A DNA stretch of 64,000 nt from Flavobacteriales bacterium (GTDB taxonomy: Bacteria; Bacteroidota; Bacteroidia; Flavobacteriales_F; PHOS-HE28), in assembly GCA_016713875.1 (NCBI GenBank), contig JADJOI010000003.1, positions 868,001 through 932,000 of the forward strand, written 5' to 3'. Below the pieces are notes generated by a model. The model was given only the letters and a program-made list of their open reading frames with translations. It ran no database searches and had not been told where the DNA came from. Positions 47,180-53,557 of the stretch are shown here, in pieces (within the stretch, counting starts at the first letter, position 1; each line of letters opens with the position of its first letter). Made by a program: the position numbers and the translations under genes.

Positions 47180-47218
47180 GCATGTAGCCCGTAGGGCGTT
47201 GTCACGTCGCGGGTATTT

Positions 47219-47751
47219 CGACCCCGAAGGGGTCGCAGCCGGTGTTCCCTACGGCAGATAGTTCGGATCGAATTCCACGCCCGCCTCGTTCAGCATGTGG
47301 ATCAGTTCTTCACGGAAGGACGTGTGCCGATGATGGTCCTCCTGCCCAGCGATGTAGGACTTGATCGCATCCCGTTCGCGCCAACCGACGGAGAACACAC
47401 CATAGCCTTCCTGCCACTGAAAGGTCTTCTCTCGTGTGTTCTGCCGCACCCATTCGGTGGATGCCTTCTTCAGTTCGCGCACCACATCAGCGATCACCTG
47501 CGTCGGCTTCAGGTCGATGAGCAGATGCACATGGTCATTCCATCCACCAACTCCATGCGGCACACCACGCAGTCCGCGAATGGTTCCGCCCATGTACTCC
47601 CATAGCTGTGGTCGCCAGGACTTGTCCAGGCAGGCCACCCTGTTCTTGGTGCCGATCACGATGTGAAAGTGCAGCTTGAAATAGGTGGACATCTCTGCTG
47701 GTATTGGTGCTTGGTGAATGTAAAACACCGGCTGCGACCCCTCCGGGGTCG
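47219..47751. mobile_element. RAYT-type insertion element with inverted REP ends
   Basis: The element is bounded by inverted 26-bp copies of CACCGGCTGCGACCCC...GGGGTCG: 47726-47751 in plus orientation and 47219-47244 in minus orientation, differing at one base. The ends are hairpins of the same kind as in the neighbouring array. The element is 533 bp and carries only the Y1 transposase gene. This is the known arrangement of REP-associated tyrosine transposases. Confidence 0.82.
47249..47692 (-). CDS. IS200/RAYT-like Y1 (HUH) transposase
   Basis: A 147-residue single-strand transposase of the Y1_Tnp family. The HUH metal motif is H54-V-H56 in WNDHVHLLIDL; the catalytic tyrosine is Y113 in IKSYIAGQEDHHR; WQEGYGVFSVG precedes it as usual. 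It would recognise the hairpins at the element's ends, cut and rejoin single-stranded DNA at the replication fork. The ATG at 47692 gives the typical start MSTYFKLHFHIVIGTKNR. All catalytic residues are present, so it may be active. It probably generated or spread the GACCCC hairpins nearby. Confidence 0.9.
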   Translation of the reverse strand: MSTYFKLHFHIVIGTKNRVACLDKSWRPQLWEYMGGTIRGLRGVPHGVGGWNDHVHLLIDLKPTQVIADVVRELKKASTEWVRQNTREKTFQWQEGYGVFSVGWRERDAIKSYIAGQEDHHRHTSFREELIHMLNEAGVEFDPNYLP

Positions 47752-47764
47752 TGTGTCTGCCGGC

Positions 47765-48181
47765 TCAGGACATGAACACCCACATCCCCCCCGCGCACAG
47801 CAGGAAGTAGGGCACCAGGCTCGCCGCCCCCGCATAGTCCTTCGCCACGCGCTGGCCGAAGAAGAGCATGGTGATCGCCAGGGCGCCCAACAGGCAGCCC
47901 CAAGCCCCGAGGGTGGCATCCCCATGGAAGGCCACCTGCACAAGACCGATCGCCGCACAGGACCCGGCGGACAGCTCCACCGCCGTGATCACCGGCAGCA
48001 GCAGCGGCACGGAGTCCTTCAACGGCGACTTCGCGAAGTGCCCCGTGAGCCACTCCAGGTTGCCCTTCCAGTTCAAGGCCTTGTCCAGCCCCGATTGCAG
48101 GAAGAGGATGGCCACCATAGCGGCGAAGGCCATGCGCAACAGGTCGATCCCGGTGTAGCCGAGAAGCAGGTCTGTACCCAT
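47765..48181 (-). CDS. DoxX-like membrane protein
   Basis: A 138-residue protein with four transmembrane helices (for example IDLLRMAFAAMVAILFLQSG and PYFLLCAGGMWVF) and the DoxX-type motif FLQSGLDKALNWKGN in the first helix-loop. DoxX-family proteins take part in quinone or thiol-linked redox processes; the function here is unknown. It diverges from kdnB (52 nt) and ends 14 nt from the right end of the transposase element. Confidence 0.78.
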   Translation of the reverse strand: MGTDLLLGYTGIDLLRMAFAAMVAILFLQSGLDKALNWKGNLEWLTGHFAKSPLKDSVPLLLPVITAVELSAGSCAAIGLVQVAFHGDATLGAWGCLLGALAITMLFFGQRVAKDYAGAASLVPYFLLCAGGMWVFMS

Positions 48182-48221
48182 GGGTGTGAAGATGGGGGTT
48201 CTCCGGCTTCCTCCGGCTGCG

Positions 48222-48229
48222 TTCCTTTG
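48222..48229 (+). promoter_or_regulatory. -7 box, 4 nt before kdnB
   Basis: TTCCTTTG, then CACG, then ATG at 48234. If real, kdnB has its own promoter and can be transcribed despite separation from kdnA. Confidence 0.45.
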
Positions 48230-48233
48230 CACG

Positions 48234-49316
48234 ATGCAACTGTTCCGCAACTTCAAGTCCGTCACCAAGACCTGCTACGGCCGCGGCAGCTTCGGCAAGC
48301 TGGGCGAGATCCTGGATCCGCACCGCAGCACCGGCAAGGGCTACATGGTCTTCCTCGTCGACCACTACTTCGAGGGCAAGGCCGACTTCCTGGCGCGCAT
48401 CCCCAAGCAGGCGCAGGACGAGCAGATCTTCTGCAGCACCAAGAAGGAGCCCAGCACGGAGCAGATCGACAGGCTGCGCGACGACATCCTCACGCGCCGC
48501 GGCCTGCCCGCGGGCCTGGTCGGCATCGGTGGTGGCAACGTGATGTACGTGGCGAAGGCGCTCAGCCTCATGTTCACCAACGAGGGCAGCAGCGTGCAGT
48601 ACCAAGGGCTCAACCTGATCAAGAAGCCCGGTATCTACCATTGCGGTGTGCCCACGATCAGCGGTACGGGCGCGGAGGTGAGCATGACGGCCGTGCTCAC
48701 CGGACCCGTGAAGAAGCTCGGCCTCAAGTGCGATTGGACGGTCTTCGACCAGATCGTGCTCGACCCGGACCTCATCGCCACGGTGCCCACCGACCAGTGG
48801 TTCTACACCGGCATGGACACCTACATCCACAGCGTGGAGGCCATCACCGGCACCAAGAAGAACACCTTCGCCGAGGCCTACAGCGAGAAGGCGCTCGACC
48901 TATGCCGCGAAGTGTACCTGAAGCGCGACCGCAGCGACCCCAAGAGCGACGAGCTGCTGATGGTGGCCAGCTACATGGGCGGCCTCAGCCTCACCTACAG
49001 CGAGGTGGGCGTGTGCCACGCACTGAGCTACGGCCTGGGCAAGGTGCTGGAGATGCACCACTGCTTCGCGAACTGCGTGGCCTTCAACCAGCTGGAGGAC
49101 GTGTACGGAGAGTACGTGCACGAGTTCAAGCACATGGTGAAGGAGCGCGGCGTGAACCTGCCCGCCAACCTGAGCAGGGACTGGGACGAGACCACCCTCG
49201 ACGCCATGGCCGAAGTGGCCTACAACCTGCCGCACATGTGGGACCACGCCTTCGGCCCCGACTGGATGCAGGTGCTGGACCGTGAGCGGATCAAGGGGTG
49301 GTATCGGAGGATGTGA
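48234..49316 (+). CDS. kdnB: Kdo 8-oxidase-like iron-containing alcohol dehydrogenase (KdnB)
   Basis: A 360-residue enzyme of the iron-dependent alcohol dehydrogenase family. Visible are the N-terminal YGRGSFGKLGEIL, the nucleotide-binding VGIGGGNVMYVAKALS, the metal ligand regions FYTGMDTYIHSVEAI and VCHALSYGLGKVLEMHH, and a short C-terminus. KdnB oxidises Kdo at C8 to an aldehyde that KdnA then aminates, giving 8-amino-Kdo in LPS. The presence of KdnA 4 kb upstream on the same strand supports this over a generic Fe-ADH. Its stop lies directly against the stop of the convergent cupin gene. Confidence 0.82.
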   Translation: MQLFRNFKSVTKTCYGRGSFGKLGEILDPHRSTGKGYMVFLVDHYFEGKADFLARIPKQAQDEQIFCSTKKEPSTEQIDRLRDDILTRRGLPAGLVGIGGGNVMYVAKALSLMFTNEGSSVQYQGLNLIKKPGIYHCGVPTISGTGAEVSMTAVLTGPVKKLGLKCDWTVFDQIVLDPDLIATVPTDQWFYTGMDTYIHSVEAITGTKKNTFAEAYSEKALDLCREVYLKRDRSDPKSDELLMVASYMGGLSLTYSEVGVCHALSYGLGKVLEMHHCFANCVAFNQLEDVYGEYVHEFKHMVKERGVNLPANLSRDWDETTLDAMAEVAYNLPHMWDHAFGPDWMQVLDRERIKGWYRRM

Positions 49317-49669
49317 TCACTTCAGGAATTCCCCATCCACCGCGATCATCTTCATCGGCCCGTTCGTCCGCGAACGGTGCGAACTGAGCCCATCGCTCAC
49401 GTGGTAGGACATCCCGGCCTTCAGGACGTTCACGCGGCCGTCCTCGTGTTCGTTGATTCCCCGGCCTGTGAGCCGGGGTCGCCCTCCAGCACGAAGACCA
49501 AGTGACCGAGCGGGCACCAATGATCGGCGAGGTAACCGGCGGAGTATTCCAGCATGCGGATGCGGAGCCCGTCGTGCTGCACAGTGCGCAGGGTGGCCGT
49601 GCCGTTGGTACCGTTCACGGTGGTGATCGGCAGCTGCGACCAGTCGATGGTCTCGAAGGGGATCTTCAT
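49317..49669 (-). pseudogene. DHCW-type cupin gene interrupted by a 20-bp palindrome
   Basis: The 5' frame encodes MKIPFETIDWSQLP ... DHWCPLGHLVFVLEG, a DHCW-motif cupin start. The 3' frame encodes INEHEDGRVNVLKAGMSYHV ... HRSRTNG ... VDGEFLK, the cupin end. Between them lies the palindrome CCCCGGCCTGTGAGCCGGGG (49459-49478, plus strand). Removing exactly these 20 bases gives L-E-G-E-I-N-E-H-E-D-G-R and one intact 110-residue protein, so the palindrome appears to be a clean insertion. The start overlaps the stop of the upstream VOC gene by ATGA. The function of the intact protein would be unknown small-molecule binding. Confidence 0.85.
49459..49478. repeat. 20-bp palindromic insertion in the cupin gene
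   Basis: CCCCGGC-CTGTGA-GCCGGGG. The core is 14 of 16 identical to the core of the terminator at 5628-5661. Confidence 0.85.
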
Positions 49670-50052
49670 CCTTGTGCAATGGGTTCGGCGAGGGCCAGCA
49701 CATGGCCATCGGGGTCGGCGAAGTAGGCCACGCGGTGCCCCCAGTCATGGTCCTTCGCCGCCGCAACGACAGTGGCGGACGCCAGGTGGGCACGTTCGAT
49801 GGCTGGACCCAGGGCCTCCAGCAATAGGTAAAGCTCACAGCGCGGGAGGCCGGTCCCTTCACCGGGATGTGGCAGGGCAGGCGTGATGATCCGCGCGATG
49901 CCGTCCTCCGGCATCAGGCCCAGCTTGCAATGGCCGAGGTCGAACTCCGTCATGCCCGGCACATCGAGCACCGGTTCAGCGCCCAGCAGGGTGCGGTAGA
50001 AGTCGCGGCTGACGGCCTGCGAGCGGACGTATAGGATGAAGAGCACGTGCAT
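49666..50052 (-). CDS. VOC (glyoxalase-like) family protein
   Basis: A 128-residue protein of the vicinal oxygen chelate superfamily, with the usual beginning HVLFILYVRSQAVSRDFYRTLLG and end HRVAYFADPDGHVLALAEP (metal-binding Glu near the C-terminus). The metal-binding residues are only partly clear, so catalytic activity is not certain. It is coupled to the following cupin gene by ATGA overlap. CATCTTTG lies 5 nt before the chosen ATG. Confidence 0.83.
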   Translation of the reverse strand: MHVLFILYVRSQAVSRDFYRTLLGAEPVLDVPGMTEFDLGHCKLGLMPEDGIARIITPALPHPGEGTGLPRCELYLLLEALGPAIERAHLASATVVAAAKDHDWGHRVAYFADPDGHVLALAEPIAQG

Positions 50053-50057
50053 CACCT

Positions 50058-50065
50058 CAAAGATG
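50058..50065 (-). promoter_or_regulatory. -7 box of the VOC gene
   Basis: CATCTTTG, then AGGTG, then ATG (minus strand). It lies 11 bp from the oppositely directed box at 50077-50084. Confidence 0.5.
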
Positions 50066-50076
50066 GCGATCATCCC

Positions 50077-50084
50077 CATCTTCG
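50077..50084 (+). promoter_or_regulatory. -7 box of the Lgt-like gene
   Basis: CATCTTCG, 8 nt before the ATG at 50093. Confidence 0.45.
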
Positions 50085-50092
50085 GTGCAACG

Positions 50093-50827
50093 ATGCATCA
50101 CCTGCTGCACCTGATCTTCGAGCTGGCCGCCTTCGCGGTGGGCTACGCCTACTTCCAACGGCTGCGCGCAGGGCAGGGCGATCCGATCCCCGAGCCGAAG
50201 CGCGTGTGGATCATCATCGGTGCGGCGGCCGGTGCCTTGCTGGGTTCACGCCTCCTCGGTGCCCTGGAGGATCCCGCCAAGCTGGCGGCCGATGGGTGGT
50301 CGCTCTTCATCGCCTTCAACAACCGCACGATCGTGGGCGGGCTGCTCGGCGGACTGGTGGGGGTGGAGCTCACCAAGAAGGCCATCGGCGTGCGCACCAG
50401 CAGCGGCGACCTCTTCACCTACCCGTTGATCCTGGGCATGGTGATCGGCCGCGTGGGCTGCCTGCTCGGCGGGCTGGAGGACAACACCTACGGCGTAGCC
50501 ACCGACCTGCCCTGGGGCATCGATCTGGGCGATGGCGTGCGCCGGCACCCCACCAACCTGTACGAGATCCTGTGGCTCGGCGCGCTGTGGCTCGGGCTTC
50601 GCGCCATCGAACGGCGCTGGACCCTGGCGAACGGCGCGCGCTTCAAGCTCTTCATGGTCGGCTACCTGGCCTTCCGCCTCGCCATCGAACCCATCAAGCC
50701 GCAGCCCATCCTCGCCCTCGGCCTTTCCACCATTCAGTGGGCCAGCGTGGCCGGTCTGCTGTATTACTTCCGGGTGTGGATGCAACCGCGGACGCTCTTT
50801 ATTTCAACCACAGATGGACACAGATGA
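50093..50827 (+). CDS. Prolipoprotein diacylglyceryl transferase (Lgt)-like membrane protein
   Basis: A 244-residue protein with about seven transmembrane helices. The Lgt-like region is LILGMVIGRVGCLLGGLEDNTYG and HPTNLYEILWLGALW; the canonical Lgt motif G-R-x-x-N-F-x-N is changed to GRVGCLLGG, so it is a divergent paralogue. Lgt moves diacylglycerol to lipoproteins; this variant may handle a phospholipid for the radical SAM enzyme at 51677. The last residues (STTDGHR) are encoded by an interspersed repeat that begins at 50807. Confidence 0.82.
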   Translation: MHHLLHLIFELAAFAVGYAYFQRLRAGQGDPIPEPKRVWIIIGAAAGALLGSRLLGALEDPAKLAADGWSLFIAFNNRTIVGGLLGGLVGVELTKKAIGVRTSSGDLFTYPLILGMVIGRVGCLLGGLEDNTYGVATDLPWGIDLGDGVRRHPTNLYEILWLGALWLGLRAIERRWTLANGARFKLFMVGYLAFRLAIEPIKPQPILALGLSTIQWASVAGLLYYFRVWMQPRTLFISTTDGHR

Positions 50828-50847
50828 ACACAGATGAACACGGATAG
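50807..50847. repeat. Interspersed ACCACAGATGGACACAGATG repeat, left arm
   Basis: The repeat overlaps the end of the Lgt-like gene and supplies the start codon of the GxxExxY gene. An inverted relative begins at 51231. Confidence 0.8.
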
Positions 50848-51226
50848 GGGAGGCGAAGGCGCGTACCTGTTCGCCAGCGAAACGGAGGAGATCATCGGGT
50901 GCGCCATGGAGGTGCTGAACGTACTGGGGCATGGGCTCCTGGAGAAACCCTATGAGAATGCCCTTGCGGTGGAGTTCCGGCTCCGGGGCATTTCATTCGA
51001 GCAGCAGCCGGCGTTCGACGTGATCTACAAGAACGAGCAGGTTGGTTTGTACGTTCCTGATCTCATCGTTCGCGGCGGGGTGGTGGTGGACGCCAAGACC
51101 ATCGACCGGATCACCGACCATGAGCTCGGCCAGATGCTCAACTACCTGCGCATCACCGGCCATCGTGTCGGACTGATCCTGAACTTCAAGCGCGCCAAGC
51201 TCGAATGGAAACGTGTCATCCTCTGA
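50834..51226 (+). CDS. GxxExxY family protein (PD-(D/E)xK nuclease-like)
   Basis: A 130-residue protein with the name-giving motif GLLEKPY at residues 34-40 and a PD-(D/E)xK-like site VPDLIVRGGVVVDAKT. GxxExxY proteins are abundant in Bacteroidota with an unknown role. The start codon lies inside an interspersed repeat and the gene is flanked by inverted copies of it (50807-50847 and from 51231), as if repeat and gene move together. It ends just before a five-copy tandem repeat. Confidence 0.9.
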   Translation: MNTDRGGEGAYLFASETEEIIGCAMEVLNVLGHGLLEKPYENALAVEFRLRGISFEQQPAFDVIYKNEQVGLYVPDLIVRGGVVVDAKTIDRITDHELGQMLNYLRITGHRVGLILNFKRAKLEWKRVIL

Positions 51227-51230
51227 CCAT

Positions 51231-51665
51231 GCGCATTCATCTGTGTCCATCCGTGTTCATCAGTGGTTCCCCTTCTGCGCAGGCGAAACCGAGCGCCACC
51301 CTCATGGAGTTGGGGGCTAATTCGGAGACGCGCATTCATCTGTGTCCATCCGTGTTCATCAGTGGTTCCCCTTCTGCGCAGGCGAAACCGAGCGCCACCC
51401 CCATGGAGTTTGGAGCCAATGCGGAAGAGCGCATTCATCTGTGTCCATCCGTGTTCATCAGTGGTTCCCCTTCCGCGCAGGTGAAGCCGAGCGTCACCCT
51501 CATGGAGTTGGGGTCTAATTCGGAGACGCGCATTCATCTGTGTCCATCCGTGTTCATCAGTGGTTCCCCTTCTGCGCAGGCGAAACCGAGCGCCACCCTC
51601 ATGGAGTTGGGGGCTAATTCGGAGACGCGCATTCATCTGTGTCCATCCTTGTCCATCTGTGGTTC
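51231..51665. repeat. Five tandem 99-bp units upstream of the radical SAM gene
   Basis: GCGCATTCATCTGTGTCCAT begins each unit, at 51231, 51330, 51429, 51528 and 51627, exactly 99 bp apart; the last is truncated. Each unit is about 40 bp of the interspersed GATGAACAC repeat (inverted) plus about 59 bp containing ATGGAGTTGGGGGCTAATTC. This accounts for the 450 nt between the GxxExxY gene and the radical SAM gene. Open frames through it are a consequence of the period being divisible by three. Confidence 0.95.
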
Positions 51666-51676
51666 TTCCTCCTCCC

Positions 51677-53083
51677 ATGCCTGAACGCCCCTACACCTAC
51701 TACGACTTCACGTTGAGCCTTTGCCCGGAGTGCCTCAGGCGCATCGACGCCAAGGTGGTCTTCGAGGATGAGCTCGTGTACATGCTGAAGCGCTGCCCGG
51801 AGCACGGCGCGCAGAAGGTGCTCATCGCCACCGACGTGGACTACTACAAGCGCTGCCGGCACTACCTGAAGCCCGGGGAGATGGTGCGCATCTTCAACAC
51901 GAGGACCCACTACGGCTGTCCGTACGACTGCGGCATCTGCCCTGATCACGAGCAGCATGGCTGCCTGACGCTGATCGAGGTCACCGACCGGTGCAACCTG
52001 GAGTGCCCGATCTGCTACGCCAGCAGCGGCCCCCTGCACGGGAAGCACCGCACGCTGGAGGAGGTGGAGCGCATGCTCGACGCCGCGGTGCGCAACGAGG
52101 GCGAGCCCGACGTGGTGCAGCTCAGCGGCGGTGAGCCCACGGTGCACCCGCAGTTCTTCGAGATCCTCGATGCGGCCAAGCGGCGCCCCATCCGCCACCT
52201 CATGGTGAACACCAACGGCATCCGCATCGCCAAGGACAAGGCCTTCGCCGAGCGGCTCGCCACCTACATGCCCGACTTCGAGCTCTACCTGCAGTTCGAC
52301 TCGTTCAAGCCCGAGGTGCTGAAGCGGCTGCGCGGCGAGGACCTCACTGCCTTGCGCATGAAGGCCTTGGAGCACCTGAACGAGGTGAACCTGAGCACCA
52401 CGCTGGTGGTCACCGTGGAGAAGGGTGTGAACGACGACGAGGTGGGCGCCATCATCGACTTCGCGCTGAAGCAGCGCTGCGTGCGGGGCGTCACCTTCCA
52501 ACCCGTGCAGGCGGCAGGACGCACCGGGCACTACGATCCCGCCACCGACCGCATCACGCTCACCGAGGTGCGTCAGGCCATCCTGGACCAGGCGCCGCTC
52601 TTCACCCCCGAGGACATCGTGCCGGTGCCCTGCAATCCCGACGCGCTGGCCATGGGCTACGCGCTGAAGCTGGGCGGCGAGGTGTTCCCGCTCACCCGCA
52701 TGATCGATCCGGACGACCTGCTGAACAACAGCCGCAACACCATCGTGTACGAGCAGGACGCCCGCCTGAAGGAGCACATGGTGAAGCTCTTCAGCACCGG
52801 TACGCCCAGCGACAAGGCGCATGAGACGCTCCACCGCATCATGTGCTGCCTCCCCGACATCGACGCGCCCGAGCTGAAGTACGAGAACCTCTTCCGCATC
52901 ATCATCATGCGCTTCATCGACGCGTACGACTTCGACGTGCGGGCCATCAAGCGCAGCTGCGTGCACATCATCGACCCGCGCACCATGAACGCCATCCCGT
53001 TCGAGACCATGAACCTGTTCTACCGGGAGGAGGCGCAGCGGAATCGGTTGGCGGAACTGCAACACGGCGAACCTATCTTGTGA
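51677..53083 (+). CDS. Radical SAM protein, Tes (tetraether/membrane-spanning lipid synthase)-like
   Basis: A 468-residue enzyme. The N-terminus LSLCPECLRRIDAK, the segment GCPYDCGICPDHEQHGC, and the core RCNLECPICYASSG (CxxxCxxC) match the layout of the Tes/MJ0619 group, which has extra iron-sulfur sites and couples lipid tails in archaea and relatives. The SAM-binding QLSGGEPTVHPQF follows. The neighbour at 50093 is Lgt-like, which fits a lipid substrate. Radical SAM chemistry is certain; lipid substrate is inferred. ATG lies 12 nt after the end of the tandem repeat. Confidence 0.88.
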   Translation: MPERPYTYYDFTLSLCPECLRRIDAKVVFEDELVYMLKRCPEHGAQKVLIATDVDYYKRCRHYLKPGEMVRIFNTRTHYGCPYDCGICPDHEQHGCLTLIEVTDRCNLECPICYASSGPLHGKHRTLEEVERMLDAAVRNEGEPDVVQLSGGEPTVHPQFFEILDAAKRRPIRHLMVNTNGIRIAKDKAFAERLATYMPDFELYLQFDSFKPEVLKRLRGEDLTALRMKALEHLNEVNLSTTLVVTVEKGVNDDEVGAIIDFALKQRCVRGVTFQPVQAAGRTGHYDPATDRITLTEVRQAILDQAPLFTPEDIVPVPCNPDALAMGYALKLGGEVFPLTRMIDPDDLLNNSRNTIVYEQDARLKEHMVKLFSTGTPSDKAHETLHRIMCCLPDIDAPELKYENLFRIIIMRFIDAYDFDVRAIKRSCVHIIDPRTMNAIPFETMNLFYREEAQRNRLAELQHGEPIL

Positions 53084-53087
53084 GCCG

Positions 53088-53393
53088 ATGAACTCCAAGC
53101 TCCTCCGCACGAACCTGCTGGTGCTGCTCGGTTACGCCGTGTTGATCCAGTTGCTATCCCTGTTGGAGAAGAACGGTGCCAGCATGGTGGTGCTGATGGG
53201 CATGATGGTCGCCGTGGCGGTGCATGTCTGTGTGCTGGTATTGGGCGCGGTGGTGGTGCTGTTCACCGAAAAGCGGCGTGATGCGGCCACCTGGGTCCTG
53301 TGCGCGTTGGCCGTGGGGGTCATCGGCTTCGGCACCTGCTGGGGCGGCGCCTCGCTGGCCGAGCTCTGCTCCGGCCCGGCGAACTTCCACTAA
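53088..53393 (+). CDS. Small membrane protein
   Basis: A 101-residue protein with three hydrophobic helices (VLLGYAVLIQLLSLL; VVLMGMMVAVAVHVCVLVLG; VLCALAVGVIGFGTCWGG). No family recognised. It starts 4 nt after the radical SAM stop and so is probably in the same operon. Its stop codon uses the first base of the foldback element. Confidence 0.68.
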   Translation: MNSKLLRTNLLVLLGYAVLIQLLSLLEKNGASMVVLMGMMVAVAVHVCVLVLGAVVVLFTEKRRDAATWVLCALAVGVIGFGTCWGGASLAELCSGPANFH

Positions 53394-53557
53394 GAACCTG
53401 TTTGCAATACCCGCATTTGGCTGCGCGTTGGTCTTTGGCGACCATACTTCGCCGCGAGAACAGTCACGTAGCTCCGGCTATGCTCCTATTCTCGCGTCTC
53501 GTCTGGTCGCCAAATCCTCAGCGCTCGCTTCAAAAGGGGGTATTGCAAACAGGTTCT
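53393..53557. mobile_element. 165-bp MITE-like foldback element
   Basis: Perfect 20-bp terminal inverted repeats AGAACCTGTTTGCAATACCC (53393-53412) and its complement (53538-53557). Further inner inverted pairs are TTTGGCGACCA/TGGTCGCCAAA and CGCGAGAA/TTCTCGCG, so most of the element can fold on itself. It has no coding capacity. It exactly fills the spacer between two convergent genes and forms part of both stop codons. It contains CATTTGGCTGCG, also present in the hairpins of the ATPase cassette. Confidence 0.8.

Noticed and set aside
44897..47261. Long open frames on both strands through the tandem array (up to 456 codons)
   Set aside because: They arise because units of 146/147 bp lack stops; frames switch between units of different length, sequences are palindromic, and equal-length frames exist on both strands.
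51231..51665. CRISPR-like array or coding repeat (99 bp)
   Set aside because: The parts between repeats are also nearly identical, so there are no spacers; open frames on both strands result from the period of 33 codons.
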